From: Haliclona indistincta
Taxonomy: Eukaryota; Porifera; Demospongiae; Haplosclerida; Chalinidae
NCBI GenBank assembly: GCA_964017065.1
Contig: OZ024788.1
Location: forward strand, 7,246,875 to 7,310,874
Reading direction: 5' to 3'
Length of the DNA stretch: 64,000 nt
In this document: positions 22,393-34,300 of the stretch, piece after piece
Numbering within the stretch: the stretch's first letter is position 1
Layout of the letters: every line of letters begins with the position of its first letter
Program-made: the position numbers and the translations under genes
Notes under the pieces: model-generated
What the model was told of the DNA's origin: nothing
Database searches by the model: none
Seen by the model: only the letters and a program-made list of their open reading frames with translations

Positions 22393-22592
22393 NNNNNNNN
22401 NNNNNNNNNNNNNNNNNNNNNNNNNNNNNNNNNNNNNNNNNNNNNNNNNNNNNNNNNNNNNNNNNNNNNNNNNNNNNNNNNNNNNNNNNNNNNNNNNNNN
22501 NNNNNNNNNNNNNNNNNNNNNNNNNNNNNNNNNNNNNNNNNNNNNNNNNNNNNNNNNNNNNNNNNNNNNNNNNNNNNNNNNNNNNNNNNNNN
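22393..22592. other. Assembly gap (200 N)
   Basis: Exactly 200 unknown bases, a conventional placeholder, so the true size may differ. It falls where the last MLX exons would be expected. Confidence 1.
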
Positions 22593-22817
22593 AATGATTA
22601 AGGTGTCACTCTAGTACGGTACTGTAAATACAGCCATGTATCATCATTGTTGTTATCATGCACGTAGCTTATCGAGCTTGTATCATCGTCTGTATTTCAG
22701 TATTCATTGACACTATTCTTGCATTGAAGAGTACAACAAATGAAAAACAAATAACTGGAACATAAAATACACTATTTTAAAGTAGTTTGTTCAATGTAAC
22801 TTTCTCTTGCTTGATCA

Positions 22818-23190
22818 GAACTGCTCCTTCAACTCTGTCAATGAAGTTAGCATATTGTCTTCAAACTGCAGGAGCACAAACATAAATAATGTACATGAGT
22901 CACATTATAAGCCTCACCTGAACGTCTGTAGTACAGATAAGGGCATTCAACATTGTATAAAACCTGCCAACAGTTACACCTCTAGTTTACGTACACCAGA
23001 TATTAGTATCACACCAATCCAGCGTCGATCACTGAGAAAAGATTCAAAGAAGTCAGTGTGTGATTATAATGCATTTACCTTATCACATGATTGTGTTCGC
23101 ATAAGTAGAAGTTCAGCAATCGCGTACACAGCATGTCGTTCTGCCTGTGACTTTCCACTTCAGACATCGTCTATTCTACAAAGAAGATAA
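22818..23190 (+). CDS. Uncharacterised open terminal exon after the gap
   Basis: Follows TTGATCAG, a possible splice acceptor, and stays open for about 124 codons to a TAA. It is Ser/Thr-rich with a basic segment (TPIQRRSLRKDSKK). I do not recognise it and it does not look like the MLX C-terminus. It could be the last exon of a gene hidden in the gap, or chance. No homologue in the window. Confidence 0.25.
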
Positions 23191-23689
23191 CTTGGTATGT
23201 GTGTGTGTATCAGGTTACCTTCTCTTGTTCCACTTTCTTGAATGGCTTAAATTCGAATAATTGGTGGCGCACTGTTGAAAAAGTCTTAAACTGTAAATAG
23301 AATTCTCCGCCACTTGTGAGTGTTCTAGTGAGAATAAGTAAGTTCTTTTAGCACAACCAACTTCAATCAAGTGCAACGTCAAACAGACAAGACACAATAT
23401 ACTGTAGATCTGGAAATTTTCAGCTTCAAAACATTTTCTTCGTTCAAAATTTTGGTGCATCAAAAATTGTGATCACCCAATTAATTTCTGATGTACCAAA
23501 TTTACATTAAACACATGTAGTAGTAGCAGCTGCAACAATCAAGCATGTCTATGCTTCATCATGTAAAGCGCCTGGACGATCTCTCCGATCTCCAAGGTAC
23601 TCTTTCTTGGGTACTACACCCAAGGGAGATCGTCAAGGCCAACCTTGTAGACGTGATAGCCTCTATTAACAGAGCGCTTTGACACTTCC

Positions 23690-23960
23690 ATGCTTGACCA
23701 TACACGCCTCATGCCCGTTACCAAGCTGACCATACACGCCCCATGCACCAAGCTGACCATACACCAAGCTGACCATACACGCCCCATGCCCGTTACCAAG
23801 CTGACCATACACGCCCCATGCACCAAGCTGACCATACACCAATCTGACCATACACGCCCCATGCCCGTTACCAAGCTGACCATACACGCCCCATGCACCA
23901 AGCTGACCATACACGCCTCATGCACCAAGCTGACCATACACGCCTCATGCACGTTACCAA
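23690..23960. repeat. Minisatellite (GACCATACACGCC units)
   Basis: Tandem, partly shuffled copies of AAGCTGACCATACACGCCCC and ATGCACC or ATGCCCGTTACC modules (27-31 bp), roughly ten copies. It directly abuts the fold-back element at 23973. Open frames across it on both strands are repeat artefacts. Confidence 0.9.
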
Positions 23961-23972
23961 GTTCGACCAAGT

Positions 23973-24485
23973 TAATAGAGTAAGTGATTAATAATCGACC
24001 ATCATGTATGTTCGGACGCCGTATTTTTCGGACTGCTCGAACAGTGCATTCATCCAACATATCACAAGAAAGCAACTAGCCAGAGATGTGCTAGGGCATC
24101 CACAATGACTTAGAAATCGATTGCACTACGCGTACGAAACAGAAAAGTACATTGTCCATAGAATCTCTTTATCGGAAGCGAGTTCGGATGCTCGGACCGA
24201 CACTTTTACCAAGTGTCGTAACTAACTACAGTAACTACACCGGTAAGTACTATGCTGTTGACACAAGGTACAAGCGTCGGTCCAAGTATCTAAACTCACG
24301 TCCGATAAAGAGATTCTATGGACAATGTGTTTCGTAAGCGTGGTGCAATCGATTTAATCATTGTGGATGCCCTAGCACATCTCTGGCTAGTTGCTTTCTT
24401 GTGATAGGTTGCGCTGTTCAAGCAGTCCGAAAAATACGGTGTCCGAACAAACATGACGGTCGATTATTAATCACTTACTCTATTA
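23973..24485. mobile_element. Fold-back element, ~510 bp
   Basis: Long inverted arms start TAATAGAGTAAGTGATTAAT and end with the complement ATTAATCACTTACTCTATTA. Pairing continues inwards through TATTTTTCGGACTGCT, GCTAGGGCATCCACAAT and CCATAGAATCTCTTTATCGG, so nearly the whole unit folds on itself with some indels. There is no coding sequence. Confidence 0.85.
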
Positions 24486-25356
24486 GACGATAACAAAATT
24501 TAAGCAGCAAAAAATTTCAACGTCATGACTCATTAAATTTTCATCAGTCCTATGACCGATGAAAATAAATGCAACGAAAGTTTAAAGTTATTAATACCCG
24601 AAAATTTTCAGATCTACAGTAATAAACAAATACTCATATCTTAGTGTTACCTTGCCATTCCAGTGCATTTATACGTAGTATTGTAAGCTGAAAAAATATT
24701 ACAGCAATCCCAATTTGACAGGCTCTCAGCTAACAGCTACACACTGCGAGAATACCTTGCATGAAGGCAATAATTAGTACTACATTACTCTTGTACCTTG
24801 ATTGATGAGAGACTCGACCGAACATGTTGCAGAGACTCGACCAAGTATGAGAACATGTTGGAGAGACTCGACCAAGTGTGAGAACATGTTGCTCATCTAT
24901 ACAATAGTAGTGTCATTATTAACATGGCATGCATCTAATAAAGCTACTCTCACCTGAGTGATAAATCTGAGAAAGAGTGGAGGCTAATATCAGGCAAAGG
25001 TATTTATAGACGCTAATGAGATCAGTAAATAACAGTGTCTTCAGTAATATCTGGCTAGCTAGCTCGTTTATTATCTCTCAGCTGAATATGTACACATTCT
25101 TGAGAGATTCTATATAGATTATTCATACCGATCAATCACATTTAAGTAAAAACACTACCTAACCTTGATCAAGAGAGTCACTTAGTGTCTAGATCGTATC
25201 AGCAACCTGGATCATCAATTTGATCCTGTAAAATTGATGCATGGTCATACACGGAAGCATTATATTATATGCACTGGTGTTCACAATAAATTTACAGCTA
25301 GCACTTGCACAAAAGCCTGTAATACGTATTATCACGCTTTACAGGCAGATACAGGT

Positions 25357-26179
25357 GGGTCGCTCTAAAAGGAGGAACGAGGAAATAAGAAATGGGAAAC
25401 GGAAACAAGGAAACGGAGAAATGACAAGGTAGGGCGGAGTACCGTCTTGGAACAAAATTCAAACCTTGGACCTCTTACTTCCCAACAGTCGCCGATGTGG
25501 CACCTTTAAACGTTCCTCTTTCTTCTTTGTAGTGTTTTATACGAGGGATAATGAGCGACCTGCAGCAGCAAAATAGTGGCGTTAACTAATATTTCTCTAA
25601 AATCATTGGATTTCGATTTTACCGACTCTGCTACTAACAGTGGCTGAGTGTAGAACACCATGCAGAAGGAGATCATCCTGATTGTTGTGTTTCATTGTTT
25701 CGTGAAGAAAACTTTGACTTTAGCCGCGCCTTTAGTTATAAACTGTCATCTTAGCCGTGCAGATTGCGCGGAAAATATTCGATTTTGTCTGTGAATATGC
25801 ACTAAAAGCTTCGGACATGCGCTTACAGGCGACTAGAATTCATCTTCGCTCCTATTTACCATAGCACACATTGCCAGGAATATAAAAAGAGACTGTGTTC
25901 CAAGTTACCACACCTACTAATCTACCAGTTCACTTCATAATCGAGCTTCAATTGCAAAGCAGACGAAAGCTAGCTCCAAGATTCTTTATGCCTACGGTCG
26001 ACTATAAATTTACCTACTGTGTAAGCGACTCGACGTCCAGCAATTTTCTTCTTCCCGCCAGGTACGAGAACATAAAGTTTGTTTCAAGTTACCCCGCCCT
26101 ACCTTATCTCGTCATTTCTCCGTTTCCTCATTTCCGTTTCCCATTTCTTATTTCCTCGTTCCTCCTTTTAGAGCGACCC
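25357..26179. mobile_element. Mutator-like MITE with 9-bp target duplication
   Basis: Inverted ends of about 85 bp begin GGGTCGCTCTAAAAGGAGGA. They are flanked by the perfect 9-bp direct repeat GATACAGGT (25348-25356 and 26180-26188). Long inverted ends plus a 9-bp duplication are typical of Mutator-like elements. 823 bp, no transposase frame; the region has no neighbouring gene. Confidence 0.85.
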
Positions 26180-26229
26180 GATACAGGTTGCATCTATCGA
26201 AGGTCACGTGCATCTAGTGCACTGAGCTA

Positions 26230-27190
26230 GTCTACGACCACATGGTCTACTATTTTATCAAACGAGCCGTTTGTGAGGCGAACCATGGCTGGCAAGGAGA
26301 CCAAACAGACTAACCAACCCATTTTGAACTCCTGAGGCACGTGTCGGTGGTTTTTGAGCTATAATCATGCACGGCGTGCACACCACCATCACGACACGAG
26401 TCTGGCACTCAACAAGTACACTACCAGTTTACAATAATACGTTGAGCATACACACTAACCGTGATCTTGTAGTTCACGAGCGCTTAGCCATTCTGGCAAT
26501 GGTAGTCCAGCTAGTTCAGCCGCCATTTTTCGTCCCAATCTCGCGGGGCCCGACGGATTTCGCGTTCAGGAGATCCGTTGGGACCCGCGAGATTATTTTC
26601 GTCCTTGAAACAGCACTATCGCTAATCAATGCGGAATCAGTACTGAAATTATCAAGCATGGTACATACTGTTGCCTGATGCAAGCCTGTATCAGGCTTGT
26701 CGTGAGTTTCAACACTGTATCGGCAATCACTTAATGAGATACCGCAAGCTACAGTACTGTATCAATATTGCCATCGATCAGGTATCAGGAAAGACAGTTA
26801 CCATCATTGATTCAATATTGGATATTTTTGGTTGTGTAACAGACTCCATTCCATCATTCTGTTTGAACTCCGTTACTAGGTTACGCCTACTCGCGCACGA
26901 CCGTGTTTACAATTATTCTAATACAAGCGCACCTTAGTACAAATTGCTTAGAACGCGAGTGCTGCTGCCACTAACAGTGTTCACAGCCATCACAGGAGCA
27001 AATATTCACTGTTACACTAGATTTGTCTGTTCAGGCTTGTAAGCTAATGTTGCATGGTGCGTGTTGCATGCAGTGTAGAGTCGATCGAGTCATCGAGTGC
27101 AGCCTGCTACTCATAGTTATGGCTCTAGCTAGCTTTACCGGCACTGTATTACTTGTGCCAACTACAAGTCATTAATAAAAAAAGAAAAGA
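26230..27190. other. Intergenic, no gene recognised
   Basis: No convincing coding exon on either strand. A G/C-rich short inverted motif around 26540-26605 (CCCAATCTCGCGGG, with GGGACCCGCGAGATTA later) may be a small hairpin. Two open frames of about 90-100 codons read as random composition. Confidence 0.5.
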
Positions 27191-27191
27191 A

Positions 27192-27463
27192 ACAAGTAAT
27201 AAAAACATTTTAACCAAAATGCAAGAGATTTAGGGTTGGTACATTTATCGAAAAAGTATGGAAACAAGATTTTGGATTGTAACAATAGCACTTGCAATGC
27301 TACCTCCCTAAATTAACTGCTTTCGATAGTTGTGGTTAATTTAATAGGGAGGTAGCATTGCTAGTGCTATTGTTACAATCCAAAATCTTGTTTCTATACT
27401 TTTTCGATAAATGTACCAACCCTAAATCTCTTGCATTTTGGTTAAAATGTTTTTATTACTTGT
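27192..27463. mobile_element. Palindromic fold-back MITE, 272 bp
   Basis: Two arms of about 120 bp (ACAAGTAATAAAAACATTTT ... GGTAGCATTG and the reverse) are almost perfectly complementary around a short centre. A half copy with the same core (GAGATTTAGGGTTGG, AAGTATGGAAACAAGATT) is at 59613-59755. Confidence 0.9.
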
Positions 27464-27488
27464 ATACTAGTACATTTATAAAATACTG

Positions 27489-27881
27489 GGGGCGAGCCTG
27501 AGCTGATTTATGTCCTGCACAATTCAAGAACAATCCATTTTTCTACATATGCACAACAGTAAGCCCTCTGCTCTCGTATTCTAGTTGTCGCTCCACTTGT
27601 AGAGCTCTGTGATCAGGTGACTCTGCTGCTCGTTGTCACGGCGCTTCCTGGCAGTACTCTTACCTTGTAGAAGTCGATCCAGGCGTCTCCAATGCGCAGT
27701 CTTGAATCGCGCCACGTGAGGATTACATCATAAGGGCGCGGTCAATGTGTACGCGCACGTGACTTCTCGGGAACATAGGGAGGACAATTACAAACGCACC
27801 ACACGGCCAGATACATACAAACATTCCCCGCGGCGTGGGACGCACATCACCATCAATGTGGGGCTCGCTCAGGCTCGCCCC
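27489..27881. mobile_element. Possible MITE at the Roco promoter
   Basis: A perfect 15-bp inverted repeat, GGGGCGAGCCTGAGC (27489-27503), has its complement at 27867-27881. The interval is rich in CpG. It ends 47 bp upstream of the Roco ATG, so part of that gene's promoter or leader may be element-derived. Confidence 0.5.
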
Positions 27882-27928
27882 AATAACCGCTCGAAGCGAT
27901 TTATGATCAGATAATTCAGCCCGAAATC

Positions 27929-30927
27929 ATGGCGCAAGGAAATGTGTTCGAAGATGAACTCTGTGTTGATACTGACACTGCCTTGAGGAGCAGTCGGATG
28001 TACTCATCGCTAACGAATGCTTATACTATTCGCTGGCCACTGCAGGAGGATCAATTGTCGTTCGATGACTACCACGGGTATAGTGGTTATGATGATACGC
28101 ACGTCTCTGAACTCCACTTGGCAGCAAGCAATGGCCTGATGGATGTCGTCACTGAACAAGTTGCTGAGTACAATTGCGACATAAATACGAAGGACGCCGA
28201 AGGACGTACTCCTCTGCACTACGCCGCCCGCGGAGGTAAGCTTGATGTGGTGCAGTACTTGATAGAAAAGGGCGGCGACCCAATGGCTAAAGACGACTTG
28301 GACTATACACCACTTCACTTCGCCTGCCTAAATAGGTATGCCCATGTTGTTCAGTACTTGTTGTCCACCGGTAGAGCAGATCCGCATGCTAAGAACAAGC
28401 TTGGGTGTACTCCATTGTACTACGCTGCTAGACGCACTCAGAGTTACGATCTACTAAAGCTGTTCCTGTCGTTTTCACAAAGCGAGAAGGAATTTCCAGT
28501 GCACAAGTACACAAAAGTTATTCTAACTGGATACAGCCGAGTAGGCAAGACCACGATATCTCAGCTCATTTTATTTCTAGCCACCAGAGTTCGGTTCATG
28601 TTTCTTGCACCTAGTCGTGTAAATGGCATACAGTGTCGCACTGCTGGAATCTCACCACGTCAAGTCGAGAGTAAGGTGAAGAAGGTTGGTAACATGGTAA
28701 TATATGATTTTGCTGGTCAAAAAGAGTACTATTCTAGTCATGCTGCTGTACTAGAGTGTGTCATGAAAAATTCTGCAGCTATCTTCGTTTGTATCGTAGA
28801 CCTGAGCCAATGTGCAGAAGAGATCAGCGACTCCATGCACTACTGGATGAGTTTCATAGAAAATGCTTGCAGTACTTCAACTCAAAGATCACAAGTCATC
28901 GTTGTCGGTAGTCATGCTGACCTTGTCTTGGGGCGAGAACTGAAGCAAAAAGGCTCACTTTTGGAGAACATAGCTAAAAGCAGAGCAAAACAGCTGACCT
29001 ATGCTGGATTTGTTGGCATGGACTGTCGACTTTTGAAAACCAAAGCAGCACAAGATTTTCTCTCACTTCTCTCAATAAGTCAGCAAACCATACTCTCATC
29101 TCAACAGTGCAGCATTAATTACTACTGCCATGTGCTTTATTCGTTCCTTCGTACGGAACTCCGGAAGACAAGTTGCACACTACTAGAGCTGACCACTGCC
29201 CTTGATTCAGAACAAGGTTTCTCTTCCAAGTCTACTTTACTCGTGGAATCCCTAATTTCTCTCAGTGACAAGGGCCTTATTGTATTTGTGCATAACAAGG
29301 AATGCCCCCAGTCTAGTTGGGTAGTGGTAGAAACAGAATCCTTACTAAGGGAAGTCAATGGTACTCTCTTTGCTCCCGAAAGTTTCACGCAGTATCGTGA
29401 CATAGCTAGCAACACAGGTATAGTACCGATTGCGACTCTTAAGGAGTTGTTCTCGCAACACAATCTAGAGATGCTTGTGGGGTGTCTTGAGAGTATGGAA
29501 TTTTGTCACAAAGTCCACCCTTTGGTACTTGAAGGCACTAACCTCATGAGCAGCAAATTTTTACCATCTTCGACATCAGAAGCCAACTATCTCCTTTTTC
29601 CAAGCCTTGTTAAAGAGCATCGACCTGGCAACCTCTTCTGTCCAACTTTTGGCTGGTGTCTGGGATGCAGTGACCCACATCAGTTTTTCAGCAATCGTTT
29701 TTTGCACGTTCTTCTACTTCGACTTGCATTCACATTTCCTCTTGCTAGCAAGCATATTCCGCCTTCCTCATTAATTCGTGGTCTTGAGCGACAGTGTAAA
29801 GTATGGCAAAATGGCATCAGCTGGAAGAATGTATCTGGCATATCGACAATAGTAGAGGTTGTTGACCGTAATCGTTGGGTCATTGTGCTTGTGTCTGAGA
29901 AAAGAAAAGAGGCAACTGAGGTCTGCAGTAGCATCATTAGAATGATCCTCGACCTCCAACAGCAGCTGTGCAGTGTTGTAAGCACTTGTGAATGTCTTAT
30001 CTCTCCCTCTTTACTTAGCCGATATCCCTTTGATATATTGCCAGACACAGACCTTTTTGAATTTTGTGATGCAGCTAAATCGTTGCTTCTTCATCATGAG
30101 CTTCTTTTAGATCGAAAGGAAGGAATGAATGAGTATTCCATCAAAATTGCTCTAGCATTTGAGCCTTACTACCTCTTGCAACCCTCTTCCGTGTGCCAGC
30201 TCTTCAATCAAACACTGGATAGTCAGCCTGTTCCAGATTCTCTTTTCCAAGAAGTATCAAGGTACTGCCAACAAGCATCAAAACCACAAGATCACAGAGA
30301 ACTAAGGGAATGTGTAAATAGACACAGCATATTTGCTGGCAGGAACCCTCTAGTAAGTTCACACTGATAAGAAATATTATCATGTACTGCTATAATGTCA
30401 TTTACATAGGTAATAGCAAATCTAAAGGAGGAAGATTTGACACTTGCAGCAGTAGCAGCTATAAAGCTATCCAGTAGTGAGACACTTGGTTAGTTGGTTT
30501 TTCAAACATACTTTTGTGCATTGCAAAATGAATTTTAAAATAGACAGTAAGTACTGAATAACTGTTATTCAATGTAGATTACTTAGACTGGTGTGTCTAT
30601 TTTGTTAGTTGTGACCTTGTCATAACAAGTTAATTATTTTGATTAATACTCACAGGTACAGCAGACCTTGTTGATGTGTTGGAGATTGTGCAAAGTGTCA
30701 GTGACTGGAAAAGGCTTGGTCTAACATTGGGGCTGCTGTATCATCCGACACTTGACGATATCGAGACAAACCGACGAGGCAAACCTGCCGAATGCAGGAT
30801 AGACATGCTGTCAAGTTGGTTACAGCAGCATGATGATGTCTTGCAGAATGGAATCCCTTCATGGAATACCCTGAAAGCTGCACTGAAGACAATCGGAGAG
30901 AATGAGATTGCTGATAGAATCAGCTGA
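27929..30927 (+). CDS. Roco-family GTPase: ankyrin-ROC-COR-death domain
   Basis: Three exons, 27929-30352, 30410-30488 and 30656-30927, give 924 residues; 87% lies in the first exon. Residues about 60-190 are ankyrin repeats (EGRTPLHYAARGGKLDVVQYL and its relatives). The ROC domain follows: P-loop GYSRVGKTT (about 200), switch DFAGQKEYYSSHA (about 260), and the G4 site GSHAD (about 327). COR-like sequence runs to about 700. The last exon is a death domain (LGLTLGLLYHPTLDDIE ... MLSSWLQQ). No kinase is present, unlike DAPK1 or LRRK, so it resembles MFHAS1-like or invertebrate Roco-death proteins. A role in death-fold signalling at the membrane or cytosol is inferred. Start chosen as the first ATG before the open frame. 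Tail to tail with RHEB. Confidence 0.92.
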
Positions 30928-31148
30928 CTACTGATTAACCAATTGTGCTATCTGAAGTAGAACTACTTGTTATTCTAATGTGCTTGTTTTTCTAAAACTC
31001 AACTCTTCTGTAACTATCATGAAATTAATTATCACTGCCAAGTCAGATAAGTGTGTACAACTAACTTCCTACACTAGCCAGTACTAACATTGATCATTAT
31101 CCAGAAACATTAAAGAACACTAGCCAGAACATTCCACAAATGACAAGC

Positions 31149-31178
31149 AATAAAACCTCATAATTTCCATTTTTATTA
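31149..31178. terminator. Facing polyadenylation signals (Roco and RHEB)
   Basis: AATAAA on the plus strand (31149-31154) lies 222 bp after the Roco stop. AATAAA on the minus strand (about 31173-31178) lies about 125 bp after the RHEB stop. The two transcripts would converge or slightly overlap here. Confidence 0.55.
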
Positions 31179-31302
31179 CAATGAAAATAATGTTACCATA
31201 ATAATAGTTATTATTTGGTACGAAAGTAACACGTACATGACATAGTACCACATGAATAGGTTCGTAATGATGATTGAAGTAGACCTGTTATACTGGTGCA
31301 GT

Positions 31303-34300
31303 CTATAGCATTGTACAGCCTCCCTCTGCATCTTGACTACCATACACTTTCTCTATGTCCTGAAGTATCTTTTGGAATATCACATCCACTCCCTATACAA
31401 AATCTTATAGTACGAACACTGACAAAAACTAACAAATCCTTCACACTAGTTGTAAAATTTGATACTACTCCTGCGGTACCACTTAAATTACAATGGAAAT
31501 GCCGAATTTTTCATAGTGTAAAAATACTGAACAGTGGATCTAGCAGATGAGTATGCACTTGTGTTGCTGACTTAATCTTTTTAATGCAAATGCACTGGCT
31601 TCTAGTGGTAAACTAAAGCTAGGGGAAGTCCCAGGGTACCCCCCTATGTAAGGTCAAGCTCATTTCATACCTCATTTTGCTTTGCTGATGATTCTACGAA
31701 CGAAGCGTTCCATTCAACTGCTAATCTTTTGCCCATTTCAGGAGTTATCACTCTAAATATGGATATCAAGTGTACTCATAAAGACACACATTAACTTACC
31801 TCTGCATATGAAGATCAGTCTTGTTGCCTACCAGTACAAGAGGAACTCTGAAAAAAGTGAAATAAATATTATCAATGTCTTCAAACATTTGCAAGCACGA
31901 TGGGTTAGTCGAGCTGGTACTACTAGAGTGAACCTTTACATTGTTAATGCAGACAGCACATTAACCAGGTCTAGATTAGTGAGGCTACAGTGCATAGCAC
32001 ATTATTATACACTACTACTCTACTGTTGTTTCCATTGGTTCCACTCATTGATGAATAAAAGAATAGTTCATTAGTTCTCAAGTACATGTAAGGTTTTAGC
32101 CACATGCATCAAGTTTGCAAATAATTGTCTTTTGAACTAGTATTCAGCACAATGAAATACAGTGCTGTTTGGAGTGCATACAAGTATGTACGGCATTACA
32201 GAACTAGATGCAATGTCACTAAAGTTGAAAATTGGAACTCGAGGCATTTAGACCAAAAATTGAGTGCAGCAGTAGTCGTCGATGTAGTAACTTGATCAGT
32301 TGATGTTGTAAAGCAAGCCTTGATGCTCGAGCATGCAGATTATTGGAAAGTGGTGTGACACACTTTCTTGCTTTAGACAAATATATTTTCCTGTCGGTTG
32401 ACGCAGGAATTAGACGGGAAATATGCTCCCGAAATTTGGAAGTTAATTGCATAGTGTAGTAGGTGACACGTGTCTGTGGTACTGTATTTAACTAGACACG
32501 TGAAGTAGTTAGTCATTCCTAGGTTTTGTGCAGCCACAGTATCCTAGTTCTGTCCCTCCCACCCGATCCCAAAAAGTTGCTAATTGTCATTTGTTGATAT
32601 AAATAATTATTTTCTTCTCAATTAAGTCAATCAGATGTTTTCAAGAGGAGCCCTGGGTGACTGGCAGGGCTGCTGAACATATGGACAGCTGAACATTGTG
32701 TGTGTGTGTGTGTGTGCATGCGCATCTACTATGTGAATTGTGAGTATTATGTTTTATTGCTAGGCAACTTGTCCAGAGAAGTGATGAAGAGGAACTTATA
32801 GCCTAGCTATGTGATGTGATTGAGCTGTGTTATGGTAACGGGTTTTCCCAGAGCTTTTCCAAAAAGCTTTAGGTTCTCTCTGGGTTTTTCCCTTGGTTAG
32901 CAATGGGCCTTGCTAACCATAAATCTTGGTGCATATTAGGCAGGCCCCAGCTCAATGAAGTATGATGTGTTTGTGTTGATGTGTGCTTGTGTTGTTAATA
33001 AACGATTGTGGCGTGCACAGCAGGCCTTGAACGCCCCTATGTGTGTTGTTAATAAACGATTGTGGCGTGCACAGCAGGCCTTGAACGCACAGTGTTACAA
33101 GTGTCAAGTAATGGGTGTACTTGCATGCAAGTGTGTGCATGTTCGGGAGTGAATCAATGACATGAAAAGGGTCTATTGTACCCTCGGAAAGGCAGCATTC
33201 ACAGTGAAATTACAGGAAATAACAGGGCTCAACCTTCATGTCTATGTGAGAGTTGGGGGCGGCCCAACTAAATAACTTTTGTCATTGTGCTTGCCACCAT
33301 GTCAGTTGTACACAACAAATCAACATATCCGCAGACTAATTATTTACACATCAATACCTGGATGAGCCAAGCTGATCAAGAAGCTTCTCATGTATGACTT
33401 TGACAATATCGAAACTATAGGAAAGATTTTAAACACTCATTATACCACACACAAGATATCAATGATACCTTTTCATTGAAGTGACGGAGTATACCAAAAT
33501 GTAGCCATGTATATCCATTGATAATGATTGGGGAAAGATTGAGTACTCATCCTAATAAACATTTTAAAATTATGTTTTGTGCATTTGAGCTGAAAATGAA
33601 TTAAGCCATTCTAGCTCTTTCTCAAGTGAAAAGCAATCACAAAAAGTCCATTAAAATTGCTGAACTTGCTTGTTCAATAATATTATTATGACAATTTATG
33701 ATAATGACAGTTTATATGAACTTGCTTCTTCACAGTTTAATATTATTGCATGCATAATAACAGGAGCACATAAAGGAAAGGAAAGGGCAACTCCCAATGG
33801 TTTGATCAAACCATCGCTTTATACAAGATACAAGAGCACATAAATAAATTCCACATTTCCTTTGAATACTCCTGATCTCTATGCATGTCATGATAGAAAG
33901 GAGTGGGTAACTTCAGAATAATAATTATAATGTACTTCCGTTGTTACAAATAAATTTTGTGTCAATGCAATGAGCGATCATGCCATGAATATTATTAACA
34001 AAGGGTTACGAAGCATAACATTTAGATTTATTATACTCTATTACTCTGATAGCACCCATGGATGGTTGACATGCACATTCCTTCCTATCATGTGCTCCTG
34101 ATTTATGTATATACACAAGAGTGAGTTACTTGGCCAGCAGTGTCCACCAGTTGTGCCAAATAGTCTTGTCCTCGAAATATTACGTGTTTTTCAAATGCTA
34201 CAAAACAAATTGCACATTAACTTTATTAGGAGGCTGTGTATTAACAATAATCACAGCATGAACTACAGGACAAGCAAATCAGATGATGCTAATGCTGACC

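Noticed and set aside
22365..22614. Open frames across the N run
   Set aside because: They consist almost entirely of unknown bases.
23614..24075. Open frames with repeated GACMVSLV or TKLTIHA text
   Set aside because: Frame artefacts of the minisatellite.
28010..28318. Minus-strand frame opposite the Roco ankyrin repeats
   Set aside because: Shadow of the coding strand; the same holds for frames at 29137-29463 and 29680-30048.
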